Notes: generated by a model from the sequence alone, not told the origin. Counted from the stretch's first letter, positions 17,483-26,146 are shown. The stretch is 59,970 nucleotides of DNA from Gammaproteobacteria bacterium (GCA_009926865.1 RFOD01000009.1:1-59970), one strand, 5' to 3'. Numbers and translations: made by a program.

Positions 17483-18327
17483 TGAGCTATCGCTGGCCAC
17501 ACGACGCGAGTTTAGCCCTCTCGGTCGTCGTCAATGTGGAAGAGGGCGCTGAGTTCAATGTCCTTGATGGGGATAGAGGTCCTGAGCCTGTTGATGAGCT
17601 CGGTATTTCTTTGAAAAAGCCCGTCCGAAATCACGGTAACGAAAGTAACTACGCGTACGGTATCAATGAGGGGGCTGCGCGGGTATTGGGGGTCCTCGCC
17701 AGCCACAGCATGCCAGCCACCTTCACGGCCGCCGCCGTGGCGCTCGAGCGAGCGCCTTGGCTTGCCCAGTCTATTATGGCCGGTGGACACGAAGTCTGTG
17801 CTCATGGTTATCGCTGGGCCCACCAGCTTGGGATGTCAGAAGAGACCGAGCGCGAGTTCATTCACAAAGCAACTGAAAGTATCGCTAAGAGCACAGGAAA
17901 AAGGCCACTCGGGTGGTTATCGCGTTACTTACACACGGACTCGACGCGACGTCTTTTGCAGGAGGCGGGTTATCTATATCACATGGATGACTTCAGTCGC
18001 GATGAGCCGTTCTGGGACGATAGCCTCGTGAAGCCGATGGTCGTTTTACCGTACGCACTCGATTCCAATGACATGAAGATGTGGAACGCGCCTGCGCTCA
18101 CCCCTAACGACTGGCTACAGTATGCCGTTGACACGTTTGATTGGTTGCTCAAAGAATCGGTGGCTCGTCCGCGAATGATGTCTTTAGGAGTGCATCTTCG
18201 AATTATTGGTCGGCCGGGTCGTATCGGCGCACTGGAGCGGTTTTTATTACACGTCAGTCGAGCCGAGGGTGTTTGGGTCGCAACTCGCGAGCAGATCGCG
18301 CGACACTTCGAGCGCTGTACGACATAG
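17482..18327 (+). CDS. Polysaccharide-deacetylase (PuuE-like) family hydrolase
   Basis: A 281-residue NodB-type deacetylase-superfamily protein. It contains SLALSVVVNVEEGAEFN at the start, the GHEVCAHGYRW metal-site motif, the RYLHTDSTRRLL region and the late VHLRIIGRPGR motif. This arrangement fits the PuuE allantoinase/peptidoglycan-deacetylase-like branch, which hydrolyses amide or cyclic amide bonds, rather than extracellular chitin deacetylases; no signal peptide is present. The gene is coupled to the SDR by a TGATG overlap. Its last 81 bases overlap the 3' end of the opposite-strand amidase gene. An amide-bond hydrolase next to an amidase suggests a nitrogen-containing substrate, but this is inference. 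Confidence 0.85.
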   Translation: MSYRWPHDASLALSVVVNVEEGAEFNVLDGDRGPEPVDELGISLKKPVRNHGNESNYAYGINEGAARVLGVLASHSMPATFTAAAVALERAPWLAQSIMAGGHEVCAHGYRWAHQLGMSEETEREFIHKATESIAKSTGKRPLGWLSRYLHTDSTRRLLQEAGYLYHMDDFSRDEPFWDDSLVKPMVVLPYALDSNDMKMWNAPALTPNDWLQYAVDTFDWLLKESVARPRMMSLGVHLRIIGRPGRIGALERFLLHVSRAEGVWVATREQIARHFERCTT

Positions 18328-19677
18328 GCGCTCATCATCAAGATCAGCGCTCACCCACTGTAGGCTGAGAGACGGTGTTTGCCCGCAAGCCGAGGAGTCG
18401 GTGGGTGCGCAGAGACTGTCGGCGGGCATGCTGAGTGCGGGCCAGCCGGTGATGCTCGCTAAGCACGTCCAGTCTGCTAATTCTTTGGGAACGCCGTCTT
18501 GATGGCGAAATTCACCGACCGGAGTAGTCGGTAAGAGCCAGATTACGGGTCCGTCGCTCTGTCGACGAACGGTCATCGACAAGGCGTCCCAATGAGTGCG
18601 AAAGGAGGCGAGGACGTCTTCGAATTCTTGTCGTCGATTTAGGGTAAGACCTGCGCCGTAGGCGAGCATGGCCTGAAGCGACGGCGAGAAGCCCTGAGCT
18701 TCTCCGAGACGAGCGCATTCCAAGAGCCGGGTACTGTCGCGCTCACGCCAATGATCGGCGAGTCGGGTTTCGCAGAGGGTAAATAGCGCGCGACGCGCGA
18801 GCGGTAAGGCGTCAATCAACGCCTCCAACTCTGCCCCGTTGCAGAGCGTCCTCGCATCAACGACTTGGCTGACTGCATTACTTTGGTCGGTCACTCGCTG
18901 GCGTAATTGATCGACGACTTGCGTGTAGGCTTGACGCGTTGCCAGCGGCAAACGGGTAAGGGTGTTGCCAGTAAGATAAACAAGCGTTGACGCTGGAGTC
19001 GGCCCGCGCTTTAACACGTCACCGTTCACCTCCGTACCCTTCAGTACTGTATAGAGCCTGAGCACCTCGGTGACCGAGGAGGCGATGGGACCCGCGGTGT
19101 CATAGTCTGGATGTAGCGGCTCTATCCCTGACAAGCTCAGGGCCTGTCGGCGCGGCTTCAGCGCGCAAAGACCACTCAGGGCAGCGGGGATTCGTACCGA
19201 GCCGATGGTGTCGGTGCCCACGGCGACCTCGCAGTGACCTGCAGCCACCGCGACGGCAGCGCCACCGCTCGATCCGCCGGGTGAGTAATCGACACGGTGG
19301 GGAAGCCCGATCGGGCCGTCAATGCTCAGACCACTCGCGCCGAGCGCAGCCTCGTCCATCTGGGTGAGCCCAAGCAGAATGGCGCCCGCTGCTCGCAGAT
19401 GCGTTACGAGAGGTGCATCTTCGCTCGCCATCCGCGATCGCAGTCGGTCAATGCCTGCATCCCATGGCCAATCTTTGACAGCGATGTTGGCTTTGAGCGC
19501 GACTAAGGCGCCATCGAGGGCTCCCAGTGCTTGGCCGTGCGCGTGGCGCTCATCACTGGCTTGGGCAGAGGCGAGTGCGCCCGTACGGTCAACGTAAGAC
19601 CATGCGTTGAGTGATCGATCCCGCTCGATTTTATCGAGCGCCTCCGTGACACGCGCTAGCGCACTCCTGGGGATCAC
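18247..19677 (-). CDS. Amidase (amidase-signature family)
   Basis: A 476-residue amidase-signature enzyme that hydrolyses a C-N amide bond. The Ser-cisSer-Lys triad is visible: Lys62 in ALKANIAVKD, Ser137 in PGGSSGGAAVAVAAG, and the nucleophile Ser160 in GTDTIGSVRIPAA, where Ile replaces the usual second Gly. It lacks an export signal. The C-terminus runs 81 bases into the opposite-strand deacetylase gene; both termini look family-like, so the overlap is probably genuine. The CoA ligase gene is 38 bases upstream on the same strand, and PrpD precedes that, suggesting a minus-strand operon 22552-18247. The role within GatA-like versus catabolic amidases is not determined, but no gatB or gatC is adjacent. 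Confidence 0.92.
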   Translation of the reverse strand: MIPRSALARVTEALDKIERDRSLNAWSYVDRTGALASAQASDERHAHGQALGALDGALVALKANIAVKDWPWDAGIDRLRSRMASEDAPLVTHLRAAGAILLGLTQMDEAALGASGLSIDGPIGLPHRVDYSPGGSSGGAAVAVAAGHCEVAVGTDTIGSVRIPAALSGLCALKPRRQALSLSGIEPLHPDYDTAGPIASSVTEVLRLYTVLKGTEVNGDVLKRGPTPASTLVYLTGNTLTRLPLATRQAYTQVVDQLRQRVTDQSNAVSQVVDARTLCNGAELEALIDALPLARRALFTLCETRLADHWRERDSTRLLECARLGEAQGFSPSLQAMLAYGAGLTLNRRQEFEDVLASFRTHWDALSMTVRRQSDGPVIWLLPTTPVGEFRHQDGVPKELADWTCLASITGWPALSMPADSLCAPTDSSACGQTPSLSLQWVSADLDDERLCRTALEVSRDLLASCDPNTLGSTDV

Positions 19678-19715
19678 GCCAATACGCTCAATGCCGTTTA
19701 TCCATGATGAGAGGC

Positions 19716-21128
19716 TTACGCCTTCGGTCGCTCATCAATGAGTCGAATGGGCTTCTGTCGACTTTCTAACTGCGTGAGTGCAGCCGTGCCGCCAATTGCA
19801 TGCAATTGAACGTCCAGTTCAACGCCAATACGTCGAGTGAGTAGCTGCGCAAATTCCGCTTTTAGTTCTGGATCATTGGGATCAGACCCTGCACGCACTT
19901 CGAGCAGTACGCAGATTTCATCGCGCCCGTTTGGCTCGCGATAGGCTCGGCAGAGGTACTCGCCGGCAAATTCACTACGCTCGCTCAATATGCCTGATAG
20001 GGCGAGTGGGTACACATTGATGCCGCGCAACTTGACCATGTTGTCGCTGCGTCCGAGCACACCCACTGTGCGACGGAGCGTGAAGCCAAGATCGGAATGC
20101 CCACTTTTCCAGGCCGATAAGTCGTGAGTATTAAATCGAATAAGCGGGTACACATCGTCTCGGTAGAGCGAGGTCACGACCATATCGCCTGGCTGATCGA
20201 CTTGCGTAATGGCTTGATGTTGATCATCAACTAATTCTAAAAATTGCGCATCCTCCATCACATACATCCCGTCCCGATCTGGTCCCTCGGCGGCGATCGG
20301 CCCCGTATCGGCGACCCCGTACCAATCAAAAATTTCTGCGCCGCCCCATACCTCCGATAGCGCAGATCGGGATTCCCGCCCGATATGACCAAAGATGGCT
20401 CGAACGGGTAGATCGACGCCAGGGCTTAGACCCATGTCGCGGGCAGTTTCACCGAGTTGACGAATGTATTCGACAAAACCGACCAGTACGGTGACGCCAA
20501 AATTACGCATCAGCTCCAATTGTGTGACTGACCGTGTTTCTTTGCCGGTGCCGGCCGATAAGAACAATGAATTGGTGTAATGAAGTGCGGCCTCACGCAC
20601 AAAATGGCCACCGTTGATCATTCCATGGCCATAGACGGAGTGGACAACATCTTCCGAGCGCAAGCCTTGCATGCGCCATATCCGAGCGACGAGTAAAGCC
20701 TGTACTTCACGGGCTTTGGGGCTAAAGAGTACGACTTGTGGTTTACCTGTCGTACCGCTGGTGGTGTGTAGCACGGTGACAGGACGCTCATCATTCGACC
20801 ATTTGTCCCAGCCGTGATAGTCGCCAAACGGAGGATGTTCAGCCAAGCTTTGCATCAACGCGGATTTGTCAAAGATGGGTAATTTGGGTAAGTCGTCGAG
20901 ACCTTTGATATCCCGCGCATCGATGCCAGCATTCGCCCACAATCGTTGATAGAAGGGGATTTGGGCGGCACGTTCTACGCAACGTAGGAAGAGCCGCTCC
21001 TGATGCGCGTGGATCGCATCGGATGACCGACGGGCAAAGTCTTGAGTGAACGCATCGCCCAAAGGAAACTCACGCCGCATCTGGGCGTAATCGAACGATT
21101 CAAAATAATTCGGAAAGCTCATCTTCAC
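19716..21128 (-). CDS. Phenylacetate-CoA ligase-like AMP-dependent ligase
   Basis: A 470-residue adenylate-forming enzyme resembling PaaK/coenzyme F390 synthetase-type ligases. The ATP-binding P-loop HTTSGTTGKPQVVLFSP, the FDWYGVADTGP motif and the hinge and C-terminal region GRSDNMVKLRGINVYP are present. Such enzymes activate an organic acid, often aromatic, as its CoA thioester via an acyl-AMP. Length and domain order are normal. It sits between the MmgE/PrpD gene (20 bases upstream) and the amidase (38 bases downstream). With the crotonase and MaoC proteins nearby, it probably starts the CoA-dependent phase of a local pathway. The acid substrate cannot be named. Confidence 0.9.
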   Translation of the reverse strand: MKMSFPNYFESFDYAQMRREFPLGDAFTQDFARRSSDAIHAHQERLFLRCVERAAQIPFYQRLWANAGIDARDIKGLDDLPKLPIFDKSALMQSLAEHPPFGDYHGWDKWSNDERPVTVLHTTSGTTGKPQVVLFSPKAREVQALLVARIWRMQGLRSEDVVHSVYGHGMINGGHFVREAALHYTNSLFLSAGTGKETRSVTQLELMRNFGVTVLVGFVEYIRQLGETARDMGLSPGVDLPVRAIFGHIGRESRSALSEVWGGAEIFDWYGVADTGPIAAEGPDRDGMYVMEDAQFLELVDDQHQAITQVDQPGDMVVTSLYRDDVYPLIRFNTHDLSAWKSGHSDLGFTLRRTVGVLGRSDNMVKLRGINVYPLALSGILSERSEFAGEYLCRAYREPNGRDEICVLLEVRAGSDPNDPELKAEFAQLLTRRIGVELDVQLHAIGGTAALTQLESRQKPIRLIDERPKA

Positions 21129-21148
21129 CTCAGACGCCTGGGCGCGCG

Positions 21149-22555
21149 CTACGACTGGAACGTCATATGATCGATCAACACAGTGACATCCTCCAATTCA
21201 GGTAGATGGTCAGTGAGATCAATCAGTCTGGCTACGGACGAGTCACTCATTGGCCGCAGACCGGAACGGGCTGCGCGATGAAACTTATCCAGATGTTGCG
21301 TGCGGCTAAGCGGTCTGCCCGGCGCGCCAAGTACGGCCGCTAAGTCCATGCCTAAGCTGCGACCATCCGTCAGGTCAACCTCCACCCTCTGAGGGGCAAG
21401 CGTGTTAGGGGCGGAACTGCCATCTGCATGGACCTGGATTTTATGCGCGAGGGCATGACGTGAAGGATCATCTAGTGCGGCACGCTCGAAGTCCGCGACC
21501 TCGACCGTGCCATGCAACAGTGCGGTGGCGACGACATAAGGTAAACAGAGCCGTGCATACGAGGCGGCCATGCCGGGCGAGGGTGGCCGGTCAACGAGCT
21601 GCCGAACCAGAGGCGGCGCGAAGACTCGAATTTCTTTGATATCGGTTACGTCAAAGCCGTGCTCGGCTTGTAAGCTCAGCGCGCCATCGACTCCGCCATG
21701 TGTGGCTCGGCCGCTGGGAAATGGCTTGTGCGAGAGACCGCAGACGCCATGAGGGGCGCCGAGCGCTTCGATAGCGTTCGATTCCCACTCGGGATCAATC
21801 AATGTGAAATAGCCAAACGGGCCTTCTAAAAAATCCACAGGACCTTGTACGCCGCGTCGTGCAAGAGCGATCGCGGTCAGTGCTGCTCGAGTGTTAAAAC
21901 CAATTTGCATGGGTAGCACAGCGGAGCCTTCGAGATGCGCTTGCATGGTGCCAGAGAGTTGGGAGTAGGCGAGGCCCAAGGCGCTACGTGTTTGATGTTC
22001 ATCCCAACCGAGCCAAGCGGCCATGCCCGCTGTGGCACCGAAAGCGCCGCACATCGCCGGTCGAAAAAAACGCAGTTTGTTTTTTGCGGCTTGTCCTAGG
22101 AGCGCTGCGACATCAACGCCGATCACACAACTCGTCAGAAAATCCGCGCCAGACGGGCGCCATGCGCCACCTTGCATCCTTTGACGGATGGATTCGGCCT
22201 CGGCGAAGGCGAGTAAGGTGGAGAGAACAACCGCCATGGGGTGGACAACGGCGGGTTCATGTACGCAATCCCATTCTTGGTTATGTATCTGGTAACCATT
22301 GATGAAAGCCGCCGTCGGGGCCGGTACCGATTCACCCGTGCCCCAGATCCGTGCTTCGCGGCCACTACCCGATTCGGCGGCGACTTCTTTGAGGGTGTTC
22401 ACCATCGGCACGCGCGTTCCCGATAAGGCGACACCGAGCGAATCGAGTACAAAGGTTTTAGTCTGTTCGATGGCGCTGGGGGGCAGTCCGTCAAAACGGG
22501 TGCTGACAATGTGTTCCACGAGGCGGTGGGTGAATGGCTTGGATCGGGACATCAT
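21149..22555 (-). CDS. MmgE/PrpD family protein
   Basis: A protein of about 468 residues from the MmgE/PrpD family, which includes 2-methylcitrate dehydratase, cis-aconitate decarboxylase and several catabolic lyases. Typical features are FVLDSLGVALSGTRVP, GYQIHNQEWDCVHEPAVVHPMAVVL and LGLAYSQLSGTMQAHLEGS. The start is placed at the ATG at 22555 (or the next one at 22552); the longer frame to 22594 would run into the divergent methyltransferase's promoter and start. The gene is not in a prp cluster (no methylcitrate synthase or prpB nearby), so propionate metabolism is not implied. A lyase role in the local pathway is more likely. It heads a minus-strand operon with the CoA ligase and amidase. 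Confidence 0.88.
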   Translation of the reverse strand: MMSRSKPFTHRLVEHIVSTRFDGLPPSAIEQTKTFVLDSLGVALSGTRVPMVNTLKEVAAESGSGREARIWGTGESVPAPTAAFINGYQIHNQEWDCVHEPAVVHPMAVVLSTLLAFAEAESIRQRMQGGAWRPSGADFLTSCVIGVDVAALLGQAAKNKLRFFRPAMCGAFGATAGMAAWLGWDEHQTRSALGLAYSQLSGTMQAHLEGSAVLPMQIGFNTRAALTAIALARRGVQGPVDFLEGPFGYFTLIDPEWESNAIEALGAPHGVCGLSHKPFPSGRATHGGVDGALSLQAEHGFDVTDIKEIRVFAPPLVRQLVDRPPSPGMAASYARLCLPYVVATALLHGTVEVADFERAALDDPSRHALAHKIQVHADGSSAPNTLAPQRVEVDLTDGRSLGMDLAAVLGAPGRPLSRTQHLDKFHRAARSGLRPMSDSSVARLIDLTDHLPELEDVTVLIDHMTFQS

Positions 22556-22566
22556 GAGTGGAATGC

Positions 22567-22572
22567 TACAAT
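22567..22572 (+). promoter_or_regulatory. Candidate -10 box giving a leaderless methyltransferase mRNA
   Basis: TACAAT lies six bases before the ATG at 22579, and GGGACA (22545-22550) sits 16 bases upstream as a weak -35. Transcription from this -10 would begin at or near the start codon. No ribosome-binding site precedes the ATG. Confidence 0.4.
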
Positions 22573-22578
22573 TCACGC

Positions 22579-23787
22579 ATGAAACCTGCCACACAGCTTG
22601 AGCCGGCGCCGGCCTGGAGCGAAGCAGGGCAGCATGCCATGTCTGCGCAGGCTAGCCACGATGACACGGCGCGTTTTAACTTCTTGGCGAACTTCAATAA
22701 ATACATGGCCAACGTGGTGGTCGCCGGCAACCATATCGCATTTGAACATCGTGCGGGACCACGTTGGGAGCAAAGTCACGGTCGATGGCCAGCGGATCGA
22801 CGAGAAATTCGTGCCGCGATGAGCGAGGACCCTTACTACCGCATGTGGAGCGCTTTGAGACGAACCGGTATGGAAATGCGCCAGCAGGCGGGTCGGTCTT
22901 TAGTGTTACCCCAGGCGGGTGCACTGCGCGATCGCGCGGCCGCACTTAACAGCGGTCGAGACACGCTGCAGCTCCAACCGACTCCCGTACCGCGGTATCA
23001 AAGCGAAGTCGATAACCATTGCATGCCGGGTGGATACTTCGCTGAATATTTTGACGGTGACGTCTCGGCAGCAGCTAACTATGACGCGGGGATGTTCGCG
23101 ACCACCACGGGGCTCTTCGGGCAGTTCTTGGATGGTGCGGGCCGTGGTACGGCAAATTGGGTGCAAGCGGTCCGGCCCGATTGGCAGCCTAAGCGAATCT
23201 TAGATGTGGGCTGCGGGCTTGGGCACAACACCTTGCCGCTGGCGAAGGCGTTCCCCGACGCACAGATTTACGCGCTGGACACAGCCGCCCCCATGCTGCG
23301 ATTTGGGCATGCGCGTGCCGTTGGGTTTGGAATCCACAACATCATCTTTCAACAGTCCAACGTCGAAACGTTGCCGTTCGCGGATGGATTCTTTGATCTC
23401 ATCTACAGCACCATGTTTCTCCATGAGACCTCGCACTCGGCTTTGCGTAATGTTCTGCGTGAGGTGCGTCGGGCGCTGGCAGACGACGGGTTGCATCTGC
23501 ATCTTGAGCAGCCGCCCTATCACAACATGCCTATCTTTGAGCAGTTTTTGCGGGACTGGGATTGTCAGCACAATAACGAACCCTTCTGGTCCGCGTTGCA
23601 TGACACGCATCTACCGAGTTTGCTCGCAGAATTGGGGTTTTCTCAGGATGAGATTTTCGAGACCGAGATCCATGCGCTCGTGGAAGAGGTCATGCCGAAA
23701 GTCGGTCAAGAAGTGGAAGATTACGGGCGCGGAGGTAAATGGTATGCCTGCGGCTCCGGTCGTATCAATGATCGCTGGTCGCCATGA
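22579..23787 (+). CDS. SAM-dependent class I methyltransferase with an N-terminal extension
   Basis: A 402-residue protein. The C-terminal half is a Rossmann-type methyltransferase: motif I ILDVGCGLGHNTLPLA around residues 207-222, an acidic ALD at the end of strand 2, and the later FDLIYSTMFLHE. The first 190 residues are not recognised; they contain many Arg/Met residues and the Tyr/Phe-rich GGYFAEYFDGDVSAAANYDAG stretch near residue 151, which resembles substrate-binding caps in small-molecule methyltransferases. The ATG at 22579 is chosen over 22558 because a TACAAT box lies just before it. It is divergent from the PrpD gene. The last 4 bases overlap the following small gene, implying coupled expression. 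The substrate is unknown. Confidence 0.85.
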   Translation: MKPATQLEPAPAWSEAGQHAMSAQASHDDTARFNFLANFNKYMANVVVAGNHIAFEHRAGPRWEQSHGRWPADRREIRAAMSEDPYYRMWSALRRTGMEMRQQAGRSLVLPQAGALRDRAAALNSGRDTLQLQPTPVPRYQSEVDNHCMPGGYFAEYFDGDVSAAANYDAGMFATTTGLFGQFLDGAGRGTANWVQAVRPDWQPKRILDVGCGLGHNTLPLAKAFPDAQIYALDTAAPMLRFGHARAVGFGIHNIIFQQSNVETLPFADGFFDLIYSTMFLHETSHSALRNVLREVRRALADDGLHLHLEQPPYHNMPIFEQFLRDWDCQHNNEPFWSALHDTHLPSLLAELGFSQDEIFETEIHALVEEVMPKVGQEVEDYGRGGKWYACGSGRINDRWSP

Positions 23788-24095
23788 CAGATCCCGATAA
23801 GCTTCAACAGCTCATCAATGCCGCAAGTCGCGGTAAGCGACCTCATTTTTTTGAGGATCATGATGTGGATCGTCTGCTCGCCATCGTATGGGCGATGGCG
23901 GCTGAGCTTGCGGTCACGCGCGAGCGATTGGATACGGTGGAGCGCTTACTGGCTGAGCGAGAGGTATTTGATCGTGGAGCGATCGAGACGTATCGGCCAG
24001 ATGCGTCGGCGGCTAAAGAGCGTGGTCAGTGGCAGATTGACTACATTTCTCGTCTGCTGCGTGTACTGCAGCAAGATATCGATGCGATGAAGTAA
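23784..24095 (+). CDS. Small helical protein coupled to the methyltransferase
   Basis: A 103-residue hypothetical protein. It starts with MTDPDKLQQLINAASRGKRPHFFED and continues with a long helix rich in Leu, Glu and Arg (AAELAVTRERLDTVERLLAEREVFD), likely a short coiled coil. No metal-binding, catalytic or export signature is seen. Its ATG overlaps the methyltransferase stop in ATGA, so the two products are probably made together and may interact, for example as an accessory subunit. The convergent MaoC gene ends 9 bases further. No family is recognised. Confidence 0.75.
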   Translation: MTDPDKLQQLINAASRGKRPHFFEDHDVDRLLAIVWAMAAELAVTRERLDTVERLLAEREVFDRGAIETYRPDASAAKERGQWQIDYISRLLRVLQQDIDAMK

Positions 24096-24104
24096 GGTCG
24101 GGGA

Positions 24105-25133
24105 TCACACACTCCAGACCCAGAATGTCCAATCGAGTACACGCGTTTCCTGCTCAGGTTCGCCGCGGGCGGCAAAGCACTCGGCGTGGATACGAAGCAG
24201 AGAGCCCCCGCCTTGTTCAGTCGGCAGCGTTTTACGATCCGTGACCACAAAGGAGGTCCTGAGTCTATCGTTCTCCAGCACGGGTGCAACGTGATCGCAG
24301 TTTTCCCACGCAAGCAGTGTGAGTAAGTTGGGGAGTGCGCGAGTGATCTGTGCAAAGCAAGTGAAAATCGTGTGCCCACCAAATACCAGTCGCTCACCCA
24401 AATAAGAGAGTTTGGAATCCGTGTGTGCCATCGCCATATTCAAAGATAAGCGAACTAACTCGGGCGCGCAGGTGACCGTGTCGCGCGATTCGATCGTGAT
24501 GGTCCGTCCGAGCGCGATGTCCGTTGCGCGCTGTCCGCTCCACTGATCGGTGGGTTGGAGCTGCCAACCCGCGGGAACATGATCGAATACAGACTGTGCG
24601 GTAACAGCAACCCCAATCCGCTCTAGATCATCCGCATGGGCGGAGCTTGCCGCGGGATCACGGCAGGGGATCATGGGGCAGCGCCAAAAATGTAAGACAT
24701 CATCGCCGTGTTGATTCGTGGTCGTCATCTCGAGGGCGACGATCCCGGTCGCAGGCCGACCCGCTTGTAAGCGATTTTGTTTCAGGCCGACCACTCGCGT
24801 GCGTGTGTACAGGGTATCGCCTAAGTAAACCGGTCGTCGCAAGGCGAGCCCGCGATAAAAAAGATTGGCTTTGACTCGTTGAGAGGCCCAGGTCGACTGG
24901 CCGATTGCGATATTGATCGCGAGCAGTGGGTGCGCCAATACGCGCCTGTCACCACACACGTGGGTGCTCGTGTGATGATCCAGCGGCAAGCGAAGGCGAT
25001 CGGCAAACAAAGCTTGGTGCCAAGTCGCATGACCTGCGTGTAGGGTCACCGCGGGCGCGTCAAATTCGAGTCCCGGTTGAAAATCTTCGAACCAGGGACC
25101 ACTTATCGTTTCGCAGGGCTCATGAGTCGTCAT
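24105..25133 (-). CDS. MaoC-type double-hotdog dehydratase
   Basis: A 342-residue protein resembling MaoC/FAS1-type dehydratases with two hotdog domains. Family features are the N-terminal WFEDFQPGLEF, VLAHPLLAINIAIGQST, YRGLALRRPVYLGDTLYTRTRVVGLK and a C-terminal segment with LSYLGERLVFGGHTIFTCFAQI. These proteins hydrate or dehydrate CoA thioesters, for example mesaconyl-CoA or 3-hydroxyacyl-CoA. The ATG at 25133 (MTTHEPCETISGPW) is chosen because the upstream frame start at 25193 would overlap the TauE/SafE gene and add non-homologous residues. The gene follows the permease by 16 bases and is probably cotranscribed. Confidence 0.85.
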   Translation of the reverse strand: MTTHEPCETISGPWFEDFQPGLEFDAPAVTLHAGHATWHQALFADRLRLPLDHHTSTHVCGDRRVLAHPLLAINIAIGQSTWASQRVKANLFYRGLALRRPVYLGDTLYTRTRVVGLKQNRLQAGRPATGIVALEMTTTNQHGDDVLHFWRCPMIPCRDPAASSAHADDLERIGVAVTAQSVFDHVPAGWQLQPTDQWSGQRATDIALGRTITIESRDTVTCAPELVRLSLNMAMAHTDSKLSYLGERLVFGGHTIFTCFAQITRALPNLLTLLAWENCDHVAPVLENDRLRTSFVVTDRKTLPTEQGGGSLLRIHAECFAARGEPEQETRVLDWTFWVWSV

Positions 25134-25149
25134 CTTTGAGAAAATCCTT

Positions 25150-25983
25150 TCATAGCCCAAAGGGCATGATGTTATAGAACATGCGCGTGGCAACGATTAG
25201 CAAAAATAACGCAAAGATTTGCGAGAGTCGTCGCTGTGCTAAATGGTGCGCTAAGCGTGCGCCGACGGGTGCCATCAGGGTTGATGCTGGCGCCACGAGC
25301 AGTAGGGCCCCAAAGCTCACGAGCCCCACTGTCATCCCGGGCAGAGCTTCAGTCGGGCTTGCCAGTAGGTAGCCGACGGTGCCAGGTAAAGCGAGCAAGA
25401 GACCGAAGAAGGCCGCCGTGCCGACAGCGCGATGCACCGGGCCACCGGTAATGGTGATGGCGGGGACTGACAAGGTGCCACCGCCGATACCCATCATGGC
25501 CGAGACCGAGCCGATTCCTGCGGCGATGCTGACTCCGCCGAGGCCTCGTGGGGGCTCATCCCGGAGTCGGATGTGATCGAGCGGGAGCGCGAGCTTGATG
25601 GCCGCGAACAGCGAGATGATGCCGAATACGGCACTCAACAGTGCGGCATCCACGCGAGCGGCTACTAGGCTGCCGAGTAGGCCGCCCAAGAGCATCCCTG
25701 GGGCCCAAGCGCGGGCGAGTGCCCAGTCAATACCACCACGGGCGTGATGCGCTCGCGAGGAGGCAATGGCCGTTGGGATGATAGTCGCGAGCGAGGTGGC
25801 GACCGCTACGTGCATCCGCCAAGCGGAAGGGAAATCTAAGAGGCTGAGGGTGTATTCCAGGACGGGCACCAGCACAATGCCACCGCCGATACCGAGTAAG
25901 CCTGCGATCAAGCCCGCAAACAAGCCGGTGGCCAGAAGCGCAAGAGCGAGCGGCCAGAATTCCAGCAGGAGCGACAGCGACAT
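25150..25983 (-). CDS. TauE/SafE family sulfite/organosulfonate exporter-like permease
   Basis: A 277-residue integral membrane protein with about eight hydrophobic segments. Two repeats of the TauE/SafE signature are visible: GLIAGLLGIGGGIVLVPVL near residue 24 and GIGSVSAMMGIGGGTLSVPAI in the second half. Family members move sulfite, sulfoacetate or other small anions, with few tested experimentally. It is the first gene of a minus-strand pair with the MaoC protein. A promoter would lie in 25984-26146, shared divergently with thrA. The transported substrate is unknown. Confidence 0.9.
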   Translation of the reverse strand: MSLSLLLEFWPLALALLATGLFAGLIAGLLGIGGGIVLVPVLEYTLSLLDFPSAWRMHVAVATSLATIIPTAIASSRAHHARGGIDWALARAWAPGMLLGGLLGSLVAARVDAALLSAVFGIISLFAAIKLALPLDHIRLRDEPPRGLGGVSIAAGIGSVSAMMGIGGGTLSVPAITITGGPVHRAVGTAAFFGLLLALPGTVGYLLASPTEALPGMTVGLVSFGALLLVAPASTLMAPVGARLAHHLAQRRLSQIFALFLLIVATRMFYNIMPFGL

Positions 25984-26066
25984 GATGAGCGCAGAGTGTA
26001 CGCGATCAACGCCGTGGGGTCCTCAGAAGGATGGAGCTCGTATCACGGTGCGGCGTTCGGATCTGC

Positions 26067-26094
26067 TTGCGTCGTGTCCAGACTCACCGATAAT
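26067..26094 (+). promoter_or_regulatory. Candidate sigma-70 promoter of the thrABC operon
   Basis: TTGCGT (26067-26072) and GATAAT (26089-26094) are separated by 16 bases and lie about 52 bases before the thrA ATG. No threonine/isoleucine-rich leader peptide or attenuator-like hairpin was found between here and thrA, so E. coli-type attenuation is not evident. Confidence 0.6.
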
Positions 26095-26146
26095 GTGCGG
26101 CGGTTAACCCGGCCGCTTTTGGCCCCATCGAATGCAGCGTTAAAGT

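Noticed and set aside
21149-22555. MmgE/PrpD protein as part of a methylcitrate (propionate) operon
   Set aside because: No methylcitrate synthase, methylisocitrate lyase or prpR lies nearby; the neighbours are a CoA ligase and an amidase.
25984-26146. Threonine/isoleucine attenuator leader before thrA
   Set aside because: No short open frame rich in Thr or Ile codons and no terminator hairpin were found; only a promoter-like pair is present.
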